From NCBI RefSeq assembly GCF_003260125.1, contig NZ_QHKO01000002.1, positions 627,378 through 691,377 of the forward strand: a stretch of DNA of 64,000 nucleotides, written 5' to 3'. The notes beneath the pieces were generated by a model that did no database searches, had not been told where the DNA came from, and saw only the letters and a list, made by a program, of their open reading frames with translations. Both the position numbers and the translations under genes were made by a program. Shown here piece by piece: positions 16,192 through 25,012 of the stretch (position 1 is its first letter; every line of letters begins with the position of its first letter). This DNA is from Lujinxingia litoralis (lineage in GTDB: Bacteria; Myxococcota_A; Bradymonadia; Bradymonadales; Bradymonadaceae).

Positions 16192-17157
16192 TTAGAACTC
16201 TTCGCTGGGAGGTCTGCCCTCGCTCCAGTCCAGGGGGCTCGGCGGGGTGATGCTACGTCGAGGCCAGGAGGGCTGATCGGGGAGTTGTAGATGTAGAAGG
16301 GCCGAGCCCAGGCCGATTTCGTCGCCGGACTCCAGTGCGGCTGGGGCATGGATGGGGATGCGGTTGACGTAGGTGCGCTGGCGCGTGGAGAGAGGTTCGA
16401 TGTGCCAGCGCTCGCGAATGAGTGAGAAGCGGGCATGTTGAAAGGCGATGAATTTTCGTTCGACGTCGGGCAGCCCGCTCAGGTCCCAGAAGGGCTCGGG
16501 GATAGCAGGCCACTGCTCGGAGCGGGGGAGGGTGCCGGGTGGGGGATAGGAGCGCCCCAGGGTGAGTGGGTGTTTGGGATCGAGAGCGATGAATGGGCCG
16601 CAGGGAGCGCCCGCGCGAGCGAGGAAGAGCGCGGGGTGCGGGCATCTGGATAGGAGCGTCTGCAGGGAGTGTTGGTGTGCGTCGAGCGAGAGGTTCAAGG
16701 GTTCAAAGCGAAAGGAGGTGACCCCGAAGGTGATGACGTCGCTGCGCTGCAACTCTTGAGGCGTATCGAGGGGGGCGAGACGGCTTTGATTGAGTTGCGT
16801 CGGGGCCTGGGTGCTCAGGGCCTGCAGGGTCCAGGTGCCGGAGGGGGAGCGTTCCAGTTGGGCGTGCGGTGAGCCGAGGCGGTACGTCTGATGATCCTGG
16901 AGACCGTCCAGGAGGAGGTCTACCGGGGTATGTTGAGAGTGGAAGCGGCCGACCAGGATGCTGAGACCATGGACAGGGTAGGTTCGTTGGATGACTTCCC
17001 GGGAGTCAAGTTGATGCAGGTAGGCCAGTGCCGGGAGTTCATGAGGTTGATTTAGCGCGGGATCTCGGTGCTCGCGCCATCCACGGAGGGCGTCGAGGTC
17101 AAGGATCGCGTGTTGCGAAGTCCCGGGAGCATCGGGCGCCGACTTCGAAGAGGCCAT
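16192..17157 (-). CDS. Protein with two FHA domains
   Basis: FHA modules recognise phosphothreonine peptides. The first covers roughly residues 60-160 (LSILVGRFHS, then RLGSPHAQLERSPSGTWTL and RSDVITFGVTSFRF). The second covers about 195-295 (HPLTLGRSY, FIAFQHARFSLIRERWHIEP, YVNRIPI, LESGDEIGLGSALLHL). Gly-Arg after the second strand and the Asn in the last loop fit the consensus. Each domain has a modified Ser-x-x-His region, so binding strength is uncertain. It is the first gene of a tight pair with the pseudokinase-PP2C gene. A scaffold role is inferred. Confidence 0.83.
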   Translation of the reverse strand: MASSKSAPDAPGTSQHAILDLDALRGWREHRDPALNQPHELPALAYLHQLDSREVIQRTYPVHGLSILVGRFHSQHTPVDLLLDGLQDHQTYRLGSPHAQLERSPSGTWTLQALSTQAPTQLNQSRLAPLDTPQELQRSDVITFGVTSFRFEPLNLSLDAHQHSLQTLLSRCPHPALFLARAGAPCGPFIALDPKHPLTLGRSYPPPGTLPRSEQWPAIPEPFWDLSGLPDVERKFIAFQHARFSLIRERWHIEPLSTRQRTYVNRIPIHAPAALESGDEIGLGSALLHLQLPDQPSWPRRSITPPSPLDWSEGRPPSEEF

Positions 17158-17275
17158 GAGTATCCGTACGGCGAACGTTGGATGGCGGTTTAAGAGAAAG
17201 ATGAGAGGTTTTAATGGTAGAGGTGTGGGGAGAAAGGGGCAAGAAAAGAAGGGCGTACCGGGGGATGGTTGCGTG

Positions 17276-17335
17276 GGTGCCAGATGTGCGAACGCGGGGT
17301 GTGCGAACGCGGGTGCCAGGTGTACGAACGCGTTG
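17276..17335 (+). repeat. GGTGCCAGGC-family repeats upstream of the 17432 gene
   Basis: Two cores, GGTGCCAGATGTGCGAACGCG and GGTGCCAGGTGTACGAACGCG, flank a shortened unit GGTGTGCGAACGCG. The locus fills the divergent gap between the FHA gene and the 17432 gene. Confidence 0.75.
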
Positions 17336-17431
17336 GAAGGGACGCCTGGTCGACAGTCCGGGGCGCAGTCGATAGGATGGCCGCTCGGCTCTTAAGGGGT
17401 CGCAGACGAGGACAAGGGAGAGGACGCATCG

Positions 17432-18706
17432 ATGGCGAAGTTGGTGATTCCTGCTCCGGGCGAAGCGCCTGGCAGGGAGGGGGAGCTTGATCCGGGGCTC
17501 TGGGGAGGACTTGCACTTTCAGCGGTGTTTGCTGTGCTCGGATGGGCGCTGTGGGTGGTGCCTCAGCAGGGCGAGGAGGTTGATCCGCTGGCGGAGCTCT
17601 CGCCTGCGGAGCGGCAGGACCGTGAGGCGGAGTTGGAGTATGAGGGGTGGGATCTCGGGGCGATTGATGTTGGTGCGCTCGAAGGGGGCGAGCGTGCGCG
17701 GGCGGTGACGTACGGACCGCGTGCGCTTGGTGAAGCGCTCTGTGAGTGGGGGCTGGAGCACGCTGCGCCGGAGGACGAGCTGTGGGCGGCACTGGGGGAT
17801 GTGGTGAGTCGTCGCAGTGAGCGTGCGCCCTGGACGTGTCTGGTGCGGGGGTATCTGGGCGGGGGATTGGAGGCGCCGGCGCAGCTTGTGCGCGAGATGG
17901 ATGGGTTCTGGGACGAGGTGGAGAAGGGCGAGCATCAGGGTGTGGTGGCCGGTGTGGTCGATGAGATGCGTGAGGAGCGTCGCCGGCCAGAAAGTGAGCG
18001 CTTCTATACCTGGCTTCGGGGGTGTGCGGCGCGTCAGGTCGGGCAACTGCCTCGCCGATGTCTGAAGATGGTCCGGCAGCTCTCGCCGGGGCAGGGGCGA
18101 GATGTGTTGGAGATGATCGATCGGCAGCTGGAGGGGAACCCGGAGGTGGAGGTGATCCTGGAGATGAGTGCGGCGTTGGGGCGTCTGGCACTTGTCGGGC
18201 AGCCGGAGGACTGGCGGGTGCATGAAGCCGCGGGGTTACCTGATTACGATGTCGATCTTCGTCAGGGGGCGCTTTTTTCGATGTGCCGCTTGATGAACTC
18301 GCCGGAGCCTGAGGTGCGCGATGACGCGGCACAGCGTCTGGCGAAGATCGCGCAGGTGGCCATGCGGCCGACCGATGAGTATGTGCAATACCGGTGGCTG
18401 AAGACCTGCCGCATCGTATTTGGGGATCGGGAGGCGTATGACGAGCGTGCGTTCCCCTATCTGGGGGTGGTGGATGCGGCCGGCGAGATGGAGCCGCGCT
18501 ACGCGTATGCCGAACTCGTAGATTTGGGGTTGTGCGAGGAGCAGGAGGGCGCGCCGCTGTGGTTGTGCGGAGCGCGGCGCTGGACGGGGGGGGTAAAGCG
18601 GCTCAGCGATGTTCTGGCCGATGACTTTCTGGTCTCGCGTTACGTGGAGTGGCTGGAACTCGATGAGGTTCGCGCGGCGGTTGATGAAGCCCGCGACGAT
18701 TTCTAG
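17432..18706 (+). CDS. Single-pass membrane protein with helical repeats, unknown
   Basis: A 424-residue protein that I do not recognise. One transmembrane helix lies near residues 23-43 (LWGGLALSAVFAVLGWALWVV), followed by a long helical region with HEAT-like character, for example MCRLMNSPEPEVRDDAAQRL and HQGVVAGVVDEMREERR. It is rich in Cys for this genome (several CxxC-free single cysteines). The ATG has a GAGAGGA-type site upstream. The stop codon TAG at 18704-18706 overlaps the stop of the convergent protease gene through a shared CTAG. Confidence 0.75.
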   Translation: MAKLVIPAPGEAPGREGELDPGLWGGLALSAVFAVLGWALWVVPQQGEEVDPLAELSPAERQDREAELEYEGWDLGAIDVGALEGGERARAVTYGPRALGEALCEWGLEHAAPEDELWAALGDVVSRRSERAPWTCLVRGYLGGGLEAPAQLVREMDGFWDEVEKGEHQGVVAGVVDEMREERRRPESERFYTWLRGCAARQVGQLPRRCLKMVRQLSPGQGRDVLEMIDRQLEGNPEVEVILEMSAALGRLALVGQPEDWRVHEAAGLPDYDVDLRQGALFSMCRLMNSPEPEVRDDAAQRLAKIAQVAMRPTDEYVQYRWLKTCRIVFGDREAYDERAFPYLGVVDAAGEMEPRYAYAELVDLGLCEEQEGAPLWLCGARRWTGGVKRLSDVLADDFLVSRYVEWLELDEVRAAVDEARDDF

Positions 18707-19536
18707 TGGGATTGTGACGGTGGCGAGTTTTTGAGTCGACGCAGTTCTCTGGAGAGCGTCCACCAGAAGAAGGTGGCGATGGGGGTGAGAATCGCCAGTG
18801 CTTTGAGGGTGCTCCAGATGTCGGCGTCTTCGGGGGCTGCTTCGATGACCTCGGCTACGCGGGGGAGGACGACGCCGTTGGCGGTGTTGAGTGCGGCATG
18901 CGCGAGGATGGCAAGGAAGAGGCCGCCGCTGCTCAGGGTCAGGTGGGCTAAAAAGATGCCTACGATGGACAGGGGCACAAAGGCCATGGGGTTTGCGTGC
19001 ATGGCACCGAAGAGAAGGCCGTTGAGGATGATGGCGTTTCGGGCCCGGCGGGTGCGGGCGAGTTCCGGGAGGATGGTGCCGCGAAAGAGGTACTCTTCGC
19101 AGATGGGGGCGATGAGCGCGACGGAGATCGCGCCGAGGATCTGGGAGAGGAGGTCATCTGTGAGCAGGAGGTCTTTGACGGATTCCTGGTAGCTTTCGGC
19201 GAGTTCACGCATGCCGGGGAACACCTCGACGATCAGGGCGCCCAGAGCGTTGGAGAAAAAGCCAAGAGTCACGGCGGCGAGCACCGTCAAGACGATGGCC
19301 AGCGGTGAGAGGCCACGAGGGGAGAGCGAAGGCCAGCCGGAGGCGTCGCGGGCCAGGGTGCGACGGTAGAGAATCGCAATGCCCATGACGACCAGGACCT
19401 GGGAGAGGATCAGCACCAGGTAGGTGTTGAGGCGGGTCAGGTAGCCGAGTACGCCGAAGGCGTTGAGGCCAATAAACGCGGCGATAAAGAGGGCGATGGG
19501 GCGCCAGCGAAGGATGCGTTTTTCTTCTGGAGTCAT
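18703..19536 (-). CDS. CPBP-family intramembrane metalloprotease
   Basis: A polytopic inner-membrane protease with about eight helices and 277 residues. The three CPBP (Rce1/Abi) motifs are intact: EExxxR in CEEYLFRG (Glu147, Glu148, Arg152), the histidine of LLFGAMHAN (His180), and HAALN (His213, Asn217). ATG at 19536 (MTPEEKRILRW) is chosen because the frame upstream only reads through a repeat array. Members include bacteriocin-immunity proteins and the myxosortases that cut MYXO-CTERM tails. A MYXO-CTERM-like protein is encoded at 27194-28600, so such a role is possible but untested. Confidence 0.88.
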   Translation of the reverse strand: MTPEEKRILRWRPIALFIAAFIGLNAFGVLGYLTRLNTYLVLILSQVLVVMGIAILYRRTLARDASGWPSLSPRGLSPLAIVLTVLAAVTLGFFSNALGALIVEVFPGMRELAESYQESVKDLLLTDDLLSQILGAISVALIAPICEEYLFRGTILPELARTRRARNAIILNGLLFGAMHANPMAFVPLSIVGIFLAHLTLSSGGLFLAILAHAALNTANGVVLPRVAEVIEAAPEDADIWSTLKALAILTPIATFFWWTLSRELRRLKNSPPSQSH

Positions 19537-19766
19537 GGGCAAGGCCGGGGCGTGGGCGGGAGGAGCAGGAGGTGTTGAGCTGTATGGCGAGCGACGCTGG
19601 CATCCGGGGACTTGGTGTCGGGAGCGAGAGAGCGATCGGGCCGGCGAATGGCCGGGGTAGTGTAATGCAGTGCGTGCGCAGAGCCGAGCTGTCTTCGGAG
19701 GCGTTTCGTCGAGTCCGAAGAAGGGGCCGTTTAAAAGATAGTGTCGAGAGTGTCGGGGGCACCAGT

Positions 19767-20046
19767 GCGGTGCCAGGCGATGGTGCGGTGCCAGGCGAAG
19801 GTGCATGTGTCAGGCGAAGGTGCAGATGCCAGGCGATGGTGCGGTGCCAGGCGATGGTGCGGTGCCAGGCGATGGTGCGGTGTCAGGCGAAGGTGCAGAT
19901 GCCGGGCGATGGTGCGGTACCAGGCGATGGTGCGGTACCAGGCGATGGTGCGGTGCCAGGCGATGGTGCGGTGCCAGGCGATGGTGCGGTGCCAGGCGAT
20001 GGTGCATGTGCCAGGCGATGGTGCGGTGCCAGGCGATGGTGCGGTG
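19767..20046 (+). repeat. Tandem array of about 15 units of an 18-bp GGTGCCAGGC repeat
   Basis: About fifteen units of GGTGCCAGGCGATGGTGC, mostly 18 bp apart, with a few 20-22-bp variants carrying GCATGTG or GCAGATG inserts and one-base core changes (GTGTCAGGC, ATGCCGGGC). Because 18 is a multiple of 3, reading frames stay open across the array on both strands, but they encode only simple repeats. The array lies 230 bp upstream of the CPBP start and about 130 bp before the methyltransferase gene. The rest of 19537-20178 shows no gene. Confidence 0.95.
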
Positions 20047-20178
20047 ATGGGGGATGATGGTTTAAGGGCGCTTGTCGTTGGAGGCGCTTACGAGGAGTAT
20101 GGCGCGCTGAGCGCTCGTGCGTTTTGTGCGTCGGTGTGGGTTTGGTTGGAATTCCGGTGAAGGGTTCGAGGTCAGGCG

Positions 20179-22254
20179 ATGGGACAAGAGTTGAAGTTTC
20201 GGGTGCCCCTGGAGGGAGAGGAGCAGAGCACTACGGCGCGGGCCTATGTGCAGCGGGCCTGGCCGCAGGGGAGTGCCAAAGAGGTGGAGGAGCTCTTTGC
20301 GCAGGGGGCGGTCAAGGTGGACGGCGCCAGCCTTTTTAAGCCCGACCAGGTGTTGCCGTATGAGGCCGAAGTGGAGGTTGAGGTGGGCGCTGGCGAGGAG
20401 GTGTACGGCTTGCCGGAGGCCGAGGCGCTGCTGTGGGGCGACGGTTGGGTTGTCGTGGAGAAGCCGGTGGGTTTGAAGGGGAGTATTGACCCTGAGGACC
20501 CGATGGATCCGGTGCTGTTTTTGGCCGACATGCTGGGGATTGCTCGCGAGGGCTTTACCCCGGTGTGGGAGGCGCCTGCCGGCGCGGGCGGGCCCTGGTT
20601 GCTGGCCACCGGTCAGGCCCGGGCCGAGGCGCTGGCCGGGGCGTTGGCCGCCGGAGATGTGCAGTCGACCTGGGTGGCGATTGTGCGTCGGCCTTTGCAC
20701 GCTACCGGTGTCTGGGAAGCCGAGGGGGCGAAGGTCAGTTACGCGGTGACGATGACCTGGGAGGGGATCGCCGAGGTGCAGCTCAGTGTGGCGTTTGAGA
20801 AGGCGCCGGAGCGCGGGATCTATGAAGGCGTGCTGGAGGCGCTGGCGCAGGGGGGATATCCGGCTCTGGGGGATGTGGCGCGTGGTGGTTTTGCGGTGGA
20901 TGGAGGCGTGCGCCTGCGTCTGGGAGCGCTCTACGGTGGGGAGGATTTTGCGAATAGTTGGCCGAGTTTGCGCTCCTGGCGGCCTTCGATTCCGGTGTGT
21001 CCGACCCCTCAGGCGTTCCAGAAGGGGGTTAAGAGTACATCGCAGGTGCGCAAGCTGGAGGTTTCGGCCCGGAGTCTGGAGTTTTTGGAAGCGGGTAAGC
21101 ATCCCTGGGTGCTGCGCGATAAACACACCGGGTCGATTGAAGGCATGGAGCCCGGCGCGCCGGTTCGGCTGGTGGGGCCCCGGGGGCCGTCGGGGGTGTA
21201 TGCGGTAGTCGATGGGACCGGTGAGGTGGTGGCTCGGTACTGGGGCAATGAGGCCGAGGCCGCCCAGAAGATCGATGAGGAGATCGCGCTGCGTGTGGAT
21301 GAGGCAGTGGCCAAACGCGGGGAGCTGTATCGCGAGATCGGGAGCACCGATGTGTTTCGGGTGGTGCACGGGGAGGCCGACGGGCTGCCCGGGGTGCTGG
21401 TGGATCAGCTCGGTCCGGCGATGCGGGTGACGCTGACCGCGCGTTGTGGGGAGGGGCTGGCGCCGGCGGTGTATGAAGCGCTGGGGGCGCATGATCCGGA
21501 CGTTATGATTCTGGCGGTGGAGCATGTGCGAGACGTGCGTGAGGCCGAGGGGAAATTGCCTCAGGCTCAGGTTGTGCGTCGCGGAGGTGGGTATCTCAAG
21601 GCCGGGGGGCGGCTGGTGGTCAAGGAGTCGGGGCTTAAGTACTGGGCCGAGCCCTGGGAGGGGATTGACGTGGGCTTCTTTGCCGATCAGCGGGCCAATC
21701 GTCTGGAGGCCGAGCGGCGTGCGAGACCAGGGCAGCGCTGGCTGAACCTTTTTTGTCATACCGGGGCGTTCAGTGTGGCACTGGCGCGGGCCGGAGCAAA
21801 GACGGTCAATGTGGATCTTTCCAAGCGCTATCTGCGTTGGCTTGATGAGAATCTGGAGCTCAACGGATTTGGGCTGGAGGGGCATCAAAACGAGGCCGTG
21901 GATGCGCGCGATTACCTTCGCCGGGCGGTGGATGATGGCGAGGTGTTTGACGGCATTATTGTCGATCCTCCCACTGCGGCGGCCGGTAGTGGGGCGTTTT
22001 GGTCGGTGCGCAAGGACTATCAGGCCTTGTTGGCGGAGTGCTTTGAGGCGCTCAAGCCCGGGGGCTCCATGCTGGTGTGTCGAAACGATCGCAAGCGTAG
22101 CGTCGGGTTGAGGGAGCTGGTGCGAGCCGCGGCGGCCGATGCCGGGAGGAAGTTATCGGAGTGGAAGGAGGCCGGGCCGGGGCCGGATTATCCGCAGCTC
22201 AAAGGGTTTGTGGAGGGGGATTCGTTTGAAGGGATCTGGGTGAGGTCGACGTGA
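20179..22254 (+). CDS. RlmI-like rRNA methyltransferase fused to a degenerate pseudouridine synthase
   Basis: A 691-residue fusion. Residues 1-70 look like an S4 domain. Residues 80-275 follow the RluA pseudouridine synthase pattern (ALLWGDGWVVVEKPVGLKG), but the catalytic HRLD motif is replaced by WEAP at 130-133 with Pro133 in place of Asp, so this half should be inactive. Residues 290-360 resemble the PUA-like part of RlmI (LEAGKHPWVLRDK). Residues 385-691 are the methyltransferase: FRVVHGEADGLPGVLVD, FFADQRANR, SAM loop LFCHTGAFS (524-532) and DPP at 596-598. It probably makes 5-methylcytosine or similar in rRNA; the target is unknown. Confidence 0.85.
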   Translation: MGQELKFRVPLEGEEQSTTARAYVQRAWPQGSAKEVEELFAQGAVKVDGASLFKPDQVLPYEAEVEVEVGAGEEVYGLPEAEALLWGDGWVVVEKPVGLKGSIDPEDPMDPVLFLADMLGIAREGFTPVWEAPAGAGGPWLLATGQARAEALAGALAAGDVQSTWVAIVRRPLHATGVWEAEGAKVSYAVTMTWEGIAEVQLSVAFEKAPERGIYEGVLEALAQGGYPALGDVARGGFAVDGGVRLRLGALYGGEDFANSWPSLRSWRPSIPVCPTPQAFQKGVKSTSQVRKLEVSARSLEFLEAGKHPWVLRDKHTGSIEGMEPGAPVRLVGPRGPSGVYAVVDGTGEVVARYWGNEAEAAQKIDEEIALRVDEAVAKRGELYREIGSTDVFRVVHGEADGLPGVLVDQLGPAMRVTLTARCGEGLAPAVYEALGAHDPDVMILAVEHVRDVREAEGKLPQAQVVRRGGGYLKAGGRLVVKESGLKYWAEPWEGIDVGFFADQRANRLEAERRARPGQRWLNLFCHTGAFSVALARAGAKTVNVDLSKRYLRWLDENLELNGFGLEGHQNEAVDARDYLRRAVDDGEVFDGIIVDPPTAAAGSGAFWSVRKDYQALLAECFEALKPGGSMLVCRNDRKRSVGLRELVRAAAADAGRKLSEWKEAGPGPDYPQLKGFVEGDSFEGIWVRST

Positions 22255-22270
22255 GGCAGGGGGGGCGAGT

Positions 22271-22765
22271 GAGTTTCGGTGCCAGATGTCCGAACGAGTC
22301 TCAGTGCCGAGTCTCAGTGCCAGACGTCCGAACGCCCTCGAGCGCTGGTTCCACTTGAGCGCTGGTGCCCGGTGCTCGAGTGAGTGTCGGTGTTCGGTGC
22401 CCGAGTGAGTTTCGGTGCCAGATGTCCGAACGAGTCTCAGTGCCGAGTCTCAGTGCCAGATGTCCGCACGCACTTGAGCGCTGGTGCCAGGCGCTCGAGT
22501 GAGTTTCGGTGCCAGATGTCCGAACGAGTCTCAGTGCCGAGTCTCAGTGCCAGACGTCCGAACGCCCTCGAGCGCTGGTGCCCGGTGCTCGAGTGAGTTT
22601 CGGTGTTCGGTGCCCGAGTGAGTTTCGGTGCCAGATGTCCGAACGAGTCTCAGTGCCGAGTCTCAGTGCCAGACGTCCGCACGCCCTCGAGCGCTGGTGC
22701 TCGATCGGCTTTTGGCGTGTGGTGAGTGTCTGCATTGGAGTGCTGGTGCCAGGTGTTCGAAGGCG
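22271..22765 (+). repeat. Higher-order array of GGTGCC repeats
   Basis: A roughly 500-bp non-coding block. A long unit beginning GAGTTTCGGTGCCAGATG starts at 22271, 22407, 22501 and 22620 (spacings 136, 94 and 119). Each holds several GTGCC cores followed by TCCGAACG, TCCGCACG or CTCGAG. Differences between copies are small indels and single changes, pointing to recent local duplication. The last core, near 22746, lies about 20 bp from the stop codon of the next minus-strand gene. Confidence 0.93.
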
Positions 22766-22770
22766 AGGGA

Positions 22771-24720
22771 CTATTCAATGACCCGGGGGGAGGCGCCCTG
22801 TTGAATGAGGTAGCGGTAGCCGGCGGGCAGGGTGAATGTCTGGGGGGTCAAGTCAAGGTCGGGCCAGCGAATGGTCACCTCGGCCTGGCAGGCATCGCCC
22901 AGGCCGAAATGTTGGGTCAGGTCGTTCTGCATACCGAAGTGGCCGTGGCCGCCCTGGATTTCGCTGAGCTGGTGGAGGGCGGGAGTTTTGACGGTGATGT
23001 GGGCGCCGATGGCGTTGTGGTTGGTGCCGGGCGCCCCTTCGAGTTGAAGCTGAAGCCAGTTGTTTGGGGGAAGTCTGTTTTGAAAGACGCGAATGTGGGC
23101 GGAGTCCTGACAGTGGTCGCCTGCGGAGCAGCGATTTCGGGAGTGGCCGATCACAAGATCCAGGGCGCCGTCGCGGTTGAAGTCGGCGGTGGCGACGCCG
23201 TGAGCGCTGGTGAGGTCGATGCCGTCGGAGGGGCTCACGCGCTCAAAGGTTCCGTCAGGCTTCTGGTGGTAGAGGTGGGCGCGGGTGTGCGGGTAGTCGG
23301 TGGAGGCGATGAGGATGTCGAGACGTCCGTCGTTATCGAAGTCCAGAGTGGCGGCGGTGATGTCGCCGTCGTCGAAGGTGGTCTCGCGGGGGCGATCGAG
23401 GCCGGTCGCCCCGGGACCGGGGCGCGCGAAGACGAGTTCGGCATCGGCGGCGTTGTAGAGAATCTCGGAAGGATCGGAGGAGGCGCCGACATCCCAGTGG
23501 ACGATTTCGGTGGTGAGGAGATCGAGGTAGCCATCGTTGTTGAGGTCGGCACAGAGGGTTGTGCCGCTGTTTCCACCCAGGCGGAAGGGTTCACGGTCCT
23601 GGGCGTGATTCCAGCGCAGGACGTCGTCGGGGGATTGGCAACGTACGCGGGGAGCGGGCACGCCCGCGCAGTCGTCGGCAGTGGGGTTGAGCTTGCAGAA
23701 GCAGCGGGCTGATTCGTTGTCGCTCCAGTCGATGCGCTGATCGAAGGCGTATCCGGAGGCAAGGGAGTGGTTGGTGTAGGTGGTCTGTTGGCCATCGAAC
23801 TCGCCACGCCAGAGGTGGTTGGGGGCGCGGCCGTAGGATGCCGCCAGGAGTTCGGGGGTGCCGTCGCCATTTAGGTCACAGGCGGCGCCGGACCAGGCGT
23901 TGGAGTGGGCGCGGGCCTGGTTGAGGGTGGCGATGGAGGACCAGGGCTCGGTGAGGAGTCCGGCGGTGGCGGTGACTTCGGTAAAGGTTCCCTGACCATT
24001 TCCCAGGAGAAGCTGGTCGGCGAGTGGCCCGTTGGCCCCGGCGGCGCCATTGGCGACCCAGAGGTCGAGGTTTCCGTCGCGGTTTACGTCGGTGAGGCTT
24101 AAGCCGCCGCGCACGGCGGGAAGTCCGGCGCGTTGGAGCGCGGGTGAGGGCTCGGCCAGGATAAAGCCGCCCTGACCGTCACCGAGCAGTACCTCGGCGC
24201 CTTCGGGGGAGAGGGGCGCGGTGGTGTTGGTAAACGCGGTGACGGCGTCGAGGTTTCCGTCGTTGTTAATGTCACCAAAGACCACGGTTTCCACCGGGCG
24301 GGTGAGCGACGTGAGCTGGCGGGGAGTGAGCAGTCCGGAGGATTCGGTGCGATCCTCGAAAGTTCCATCGCCCTGATTGATCAACAGCCAGGTGTGGCGG
24401 GTCCCGTTTTCGGAAAAGTCATCGGCGCCGCCACCGGGGCGTCGGGCGATGATGTCGGGCAGGCCGTCGTGATTGACGTCTGCCACGGAGAGACGGGTGC
24501 CGATGGCGCCGGCTTCTTGAGTGCCGGCAAGTTCGGAGACGTCTTCGAAGATCGCGGTGCCAGGCGACCAGGCGGAGGGAGAGGTGCAGACTGGGGTGAG
24601 ATCGAGCAGGCAGGCGACGTCGTCGGGCGCGCAGACCTGGGAGTCCGCAGAGCAGGAGAGGAGAGGGGCGCTGGCGAGCAGCCCACAGAGCGCGAAAAGG
24701 AAGGAGGTGTTGGGAGACAT
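22771..24720 (-). CDS. CRTAC1-type FG-GAP/VCBS lipoprotein with ASPIC/UnbV domain
   Basis: A secreted or surface lipoprotein of 649 residues. The signal ends in LLSC (lipobox). The body contains repeated calcium-binding beta-propeller loops of the form DxNxDGxxD, such as DVNHDGLPDII, DINNDGNLDAV, DVNRDGNLDLW, DLNNDGYLDLL and DFNRDGALDLV. The C-terminus is an ASPIC/UnbV module (IRWPDLDLTPQTFTLPAG). Such proteins bind extracellular polymers or other surface partners; the ligand here is unknown. It is divergent from the lipoprotein gene at 25013, with a TetR-like palindrome between them. Confidence 0.88.
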   Translation of the reverse strand: MSPNTSFLFALCGLLASAPLLSCSADSQVCAPDDVACLLDLTPVCTSPSAWSPGTAIFEDVSELAGTQEAGAIGTRLSVADVNHDGLPDIIARRPGGGADDFSENGTRHTWLLINQGDGTFEDRTESSGLLTPRQLTSLTRPVETVVFGDINNDGNLDAVTAFTNTTAPLSPEGAEVLLGDGQGGFILAEPSPALQRAGLPAVRGGLSLTDVNRDGNLDLWVANGAAGANGPLADQLLLGNGQGTFTEVTATAGLLTEPWSSIATLNQARAHSNAWSGAACDLNGDGTPELLAASYGRAPNHLWRGEFDGQQTTYTNHSLASGYAFDQRIDWSDNESARCFCKLNPTADDCAGVPAPRVRCQSPDDVLRWNHAQDREPFRLGGNSGTTLCADLNNDGYLDLLTTEIVHWDVGASSDPSEILYNAADAELVFARPGPGATGLDRPRETTFDDGDITAATLDFDNDGRLDILIASTDYPHTRAHLYHQKPDGTFERVSPSDGIDLTSAHGVATADFNRDGALDLVIGHSRNRCSAGDHCQDSAHIRVFQNRLPPNNWLQLQLEGAPGTNHNAIGAHITVKTPALHQLSEIQGGHGHFGMQNDLTQHFGLGDACQAEVTIRWPDLDLTPQTFTLPAGYRYLIQQGASPRVIE

Positions 24721-24814
24721 CGGGAGCTCGAAGCCTGGGGTGGTCCGCGGAGTGAAGGTGTCGATCCGGGCAGAAGAGCATGGTGCGGTCGCTGGCGAGA
24801 GGTTTCAAGTAGAA

Positions 24815-24830
24815 CTTACCGTTCGGTAAG
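24815..24830. promoter_or_regulatory. TetR-like operator palindrome
   Basis: CTTACCGTTCGGTAAG is a near-perfect 16-bp palindrome (7-bp arms, 2-bp centre) between divergent genes starting at 24720 and 25013. Its shape and ACCG/CGGT half sites resemble binding sites of TetR/AcrR repressors. No regulator gene is next to it, so the binding protein is unknown. Confidence 0.4.
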
Positions 24831-25012
24831 GTGGGAGGGATAAGTGGTTCAGGATGCTGGAGCTTTGCGCCGGCAGCGACGAGCTGCTAAGCTGCGTAGC
24901 TCGACTTGTTTTAAGAAAAAATCAGCGCGCGTGCTGCTGCGTCGGGCCCGATGTAGGTGCAACAACGACACTCCTATGCGGGGCTCGGATGCGGGATAGA
25001 CCTGAGGAAGCG

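Noticed and set aside
19572..20057. Long frames across the 18-bp array, on both strands
   Set aside because: The unit is a multiple of 3, so frames stay open by default. The products are only repeats of a hexapeptide, with no ribosome site or homology.
20062..21888. 608-residue frame on the minus strand opposite the fusion methyltransferase
   Set aside because: It is an antisense shadow of high-GC coding DNA, rich in Pro, His and Arg, with no domain. The plus strand has clear motifs.
121..22765. CRISPR arrays at 121-318, 7065-7161 or 22271-22765
   Set aside because: Linkers between cores are themselves repeated or of irregular length, the core is short and widely dispersed, and there are no cas genes.
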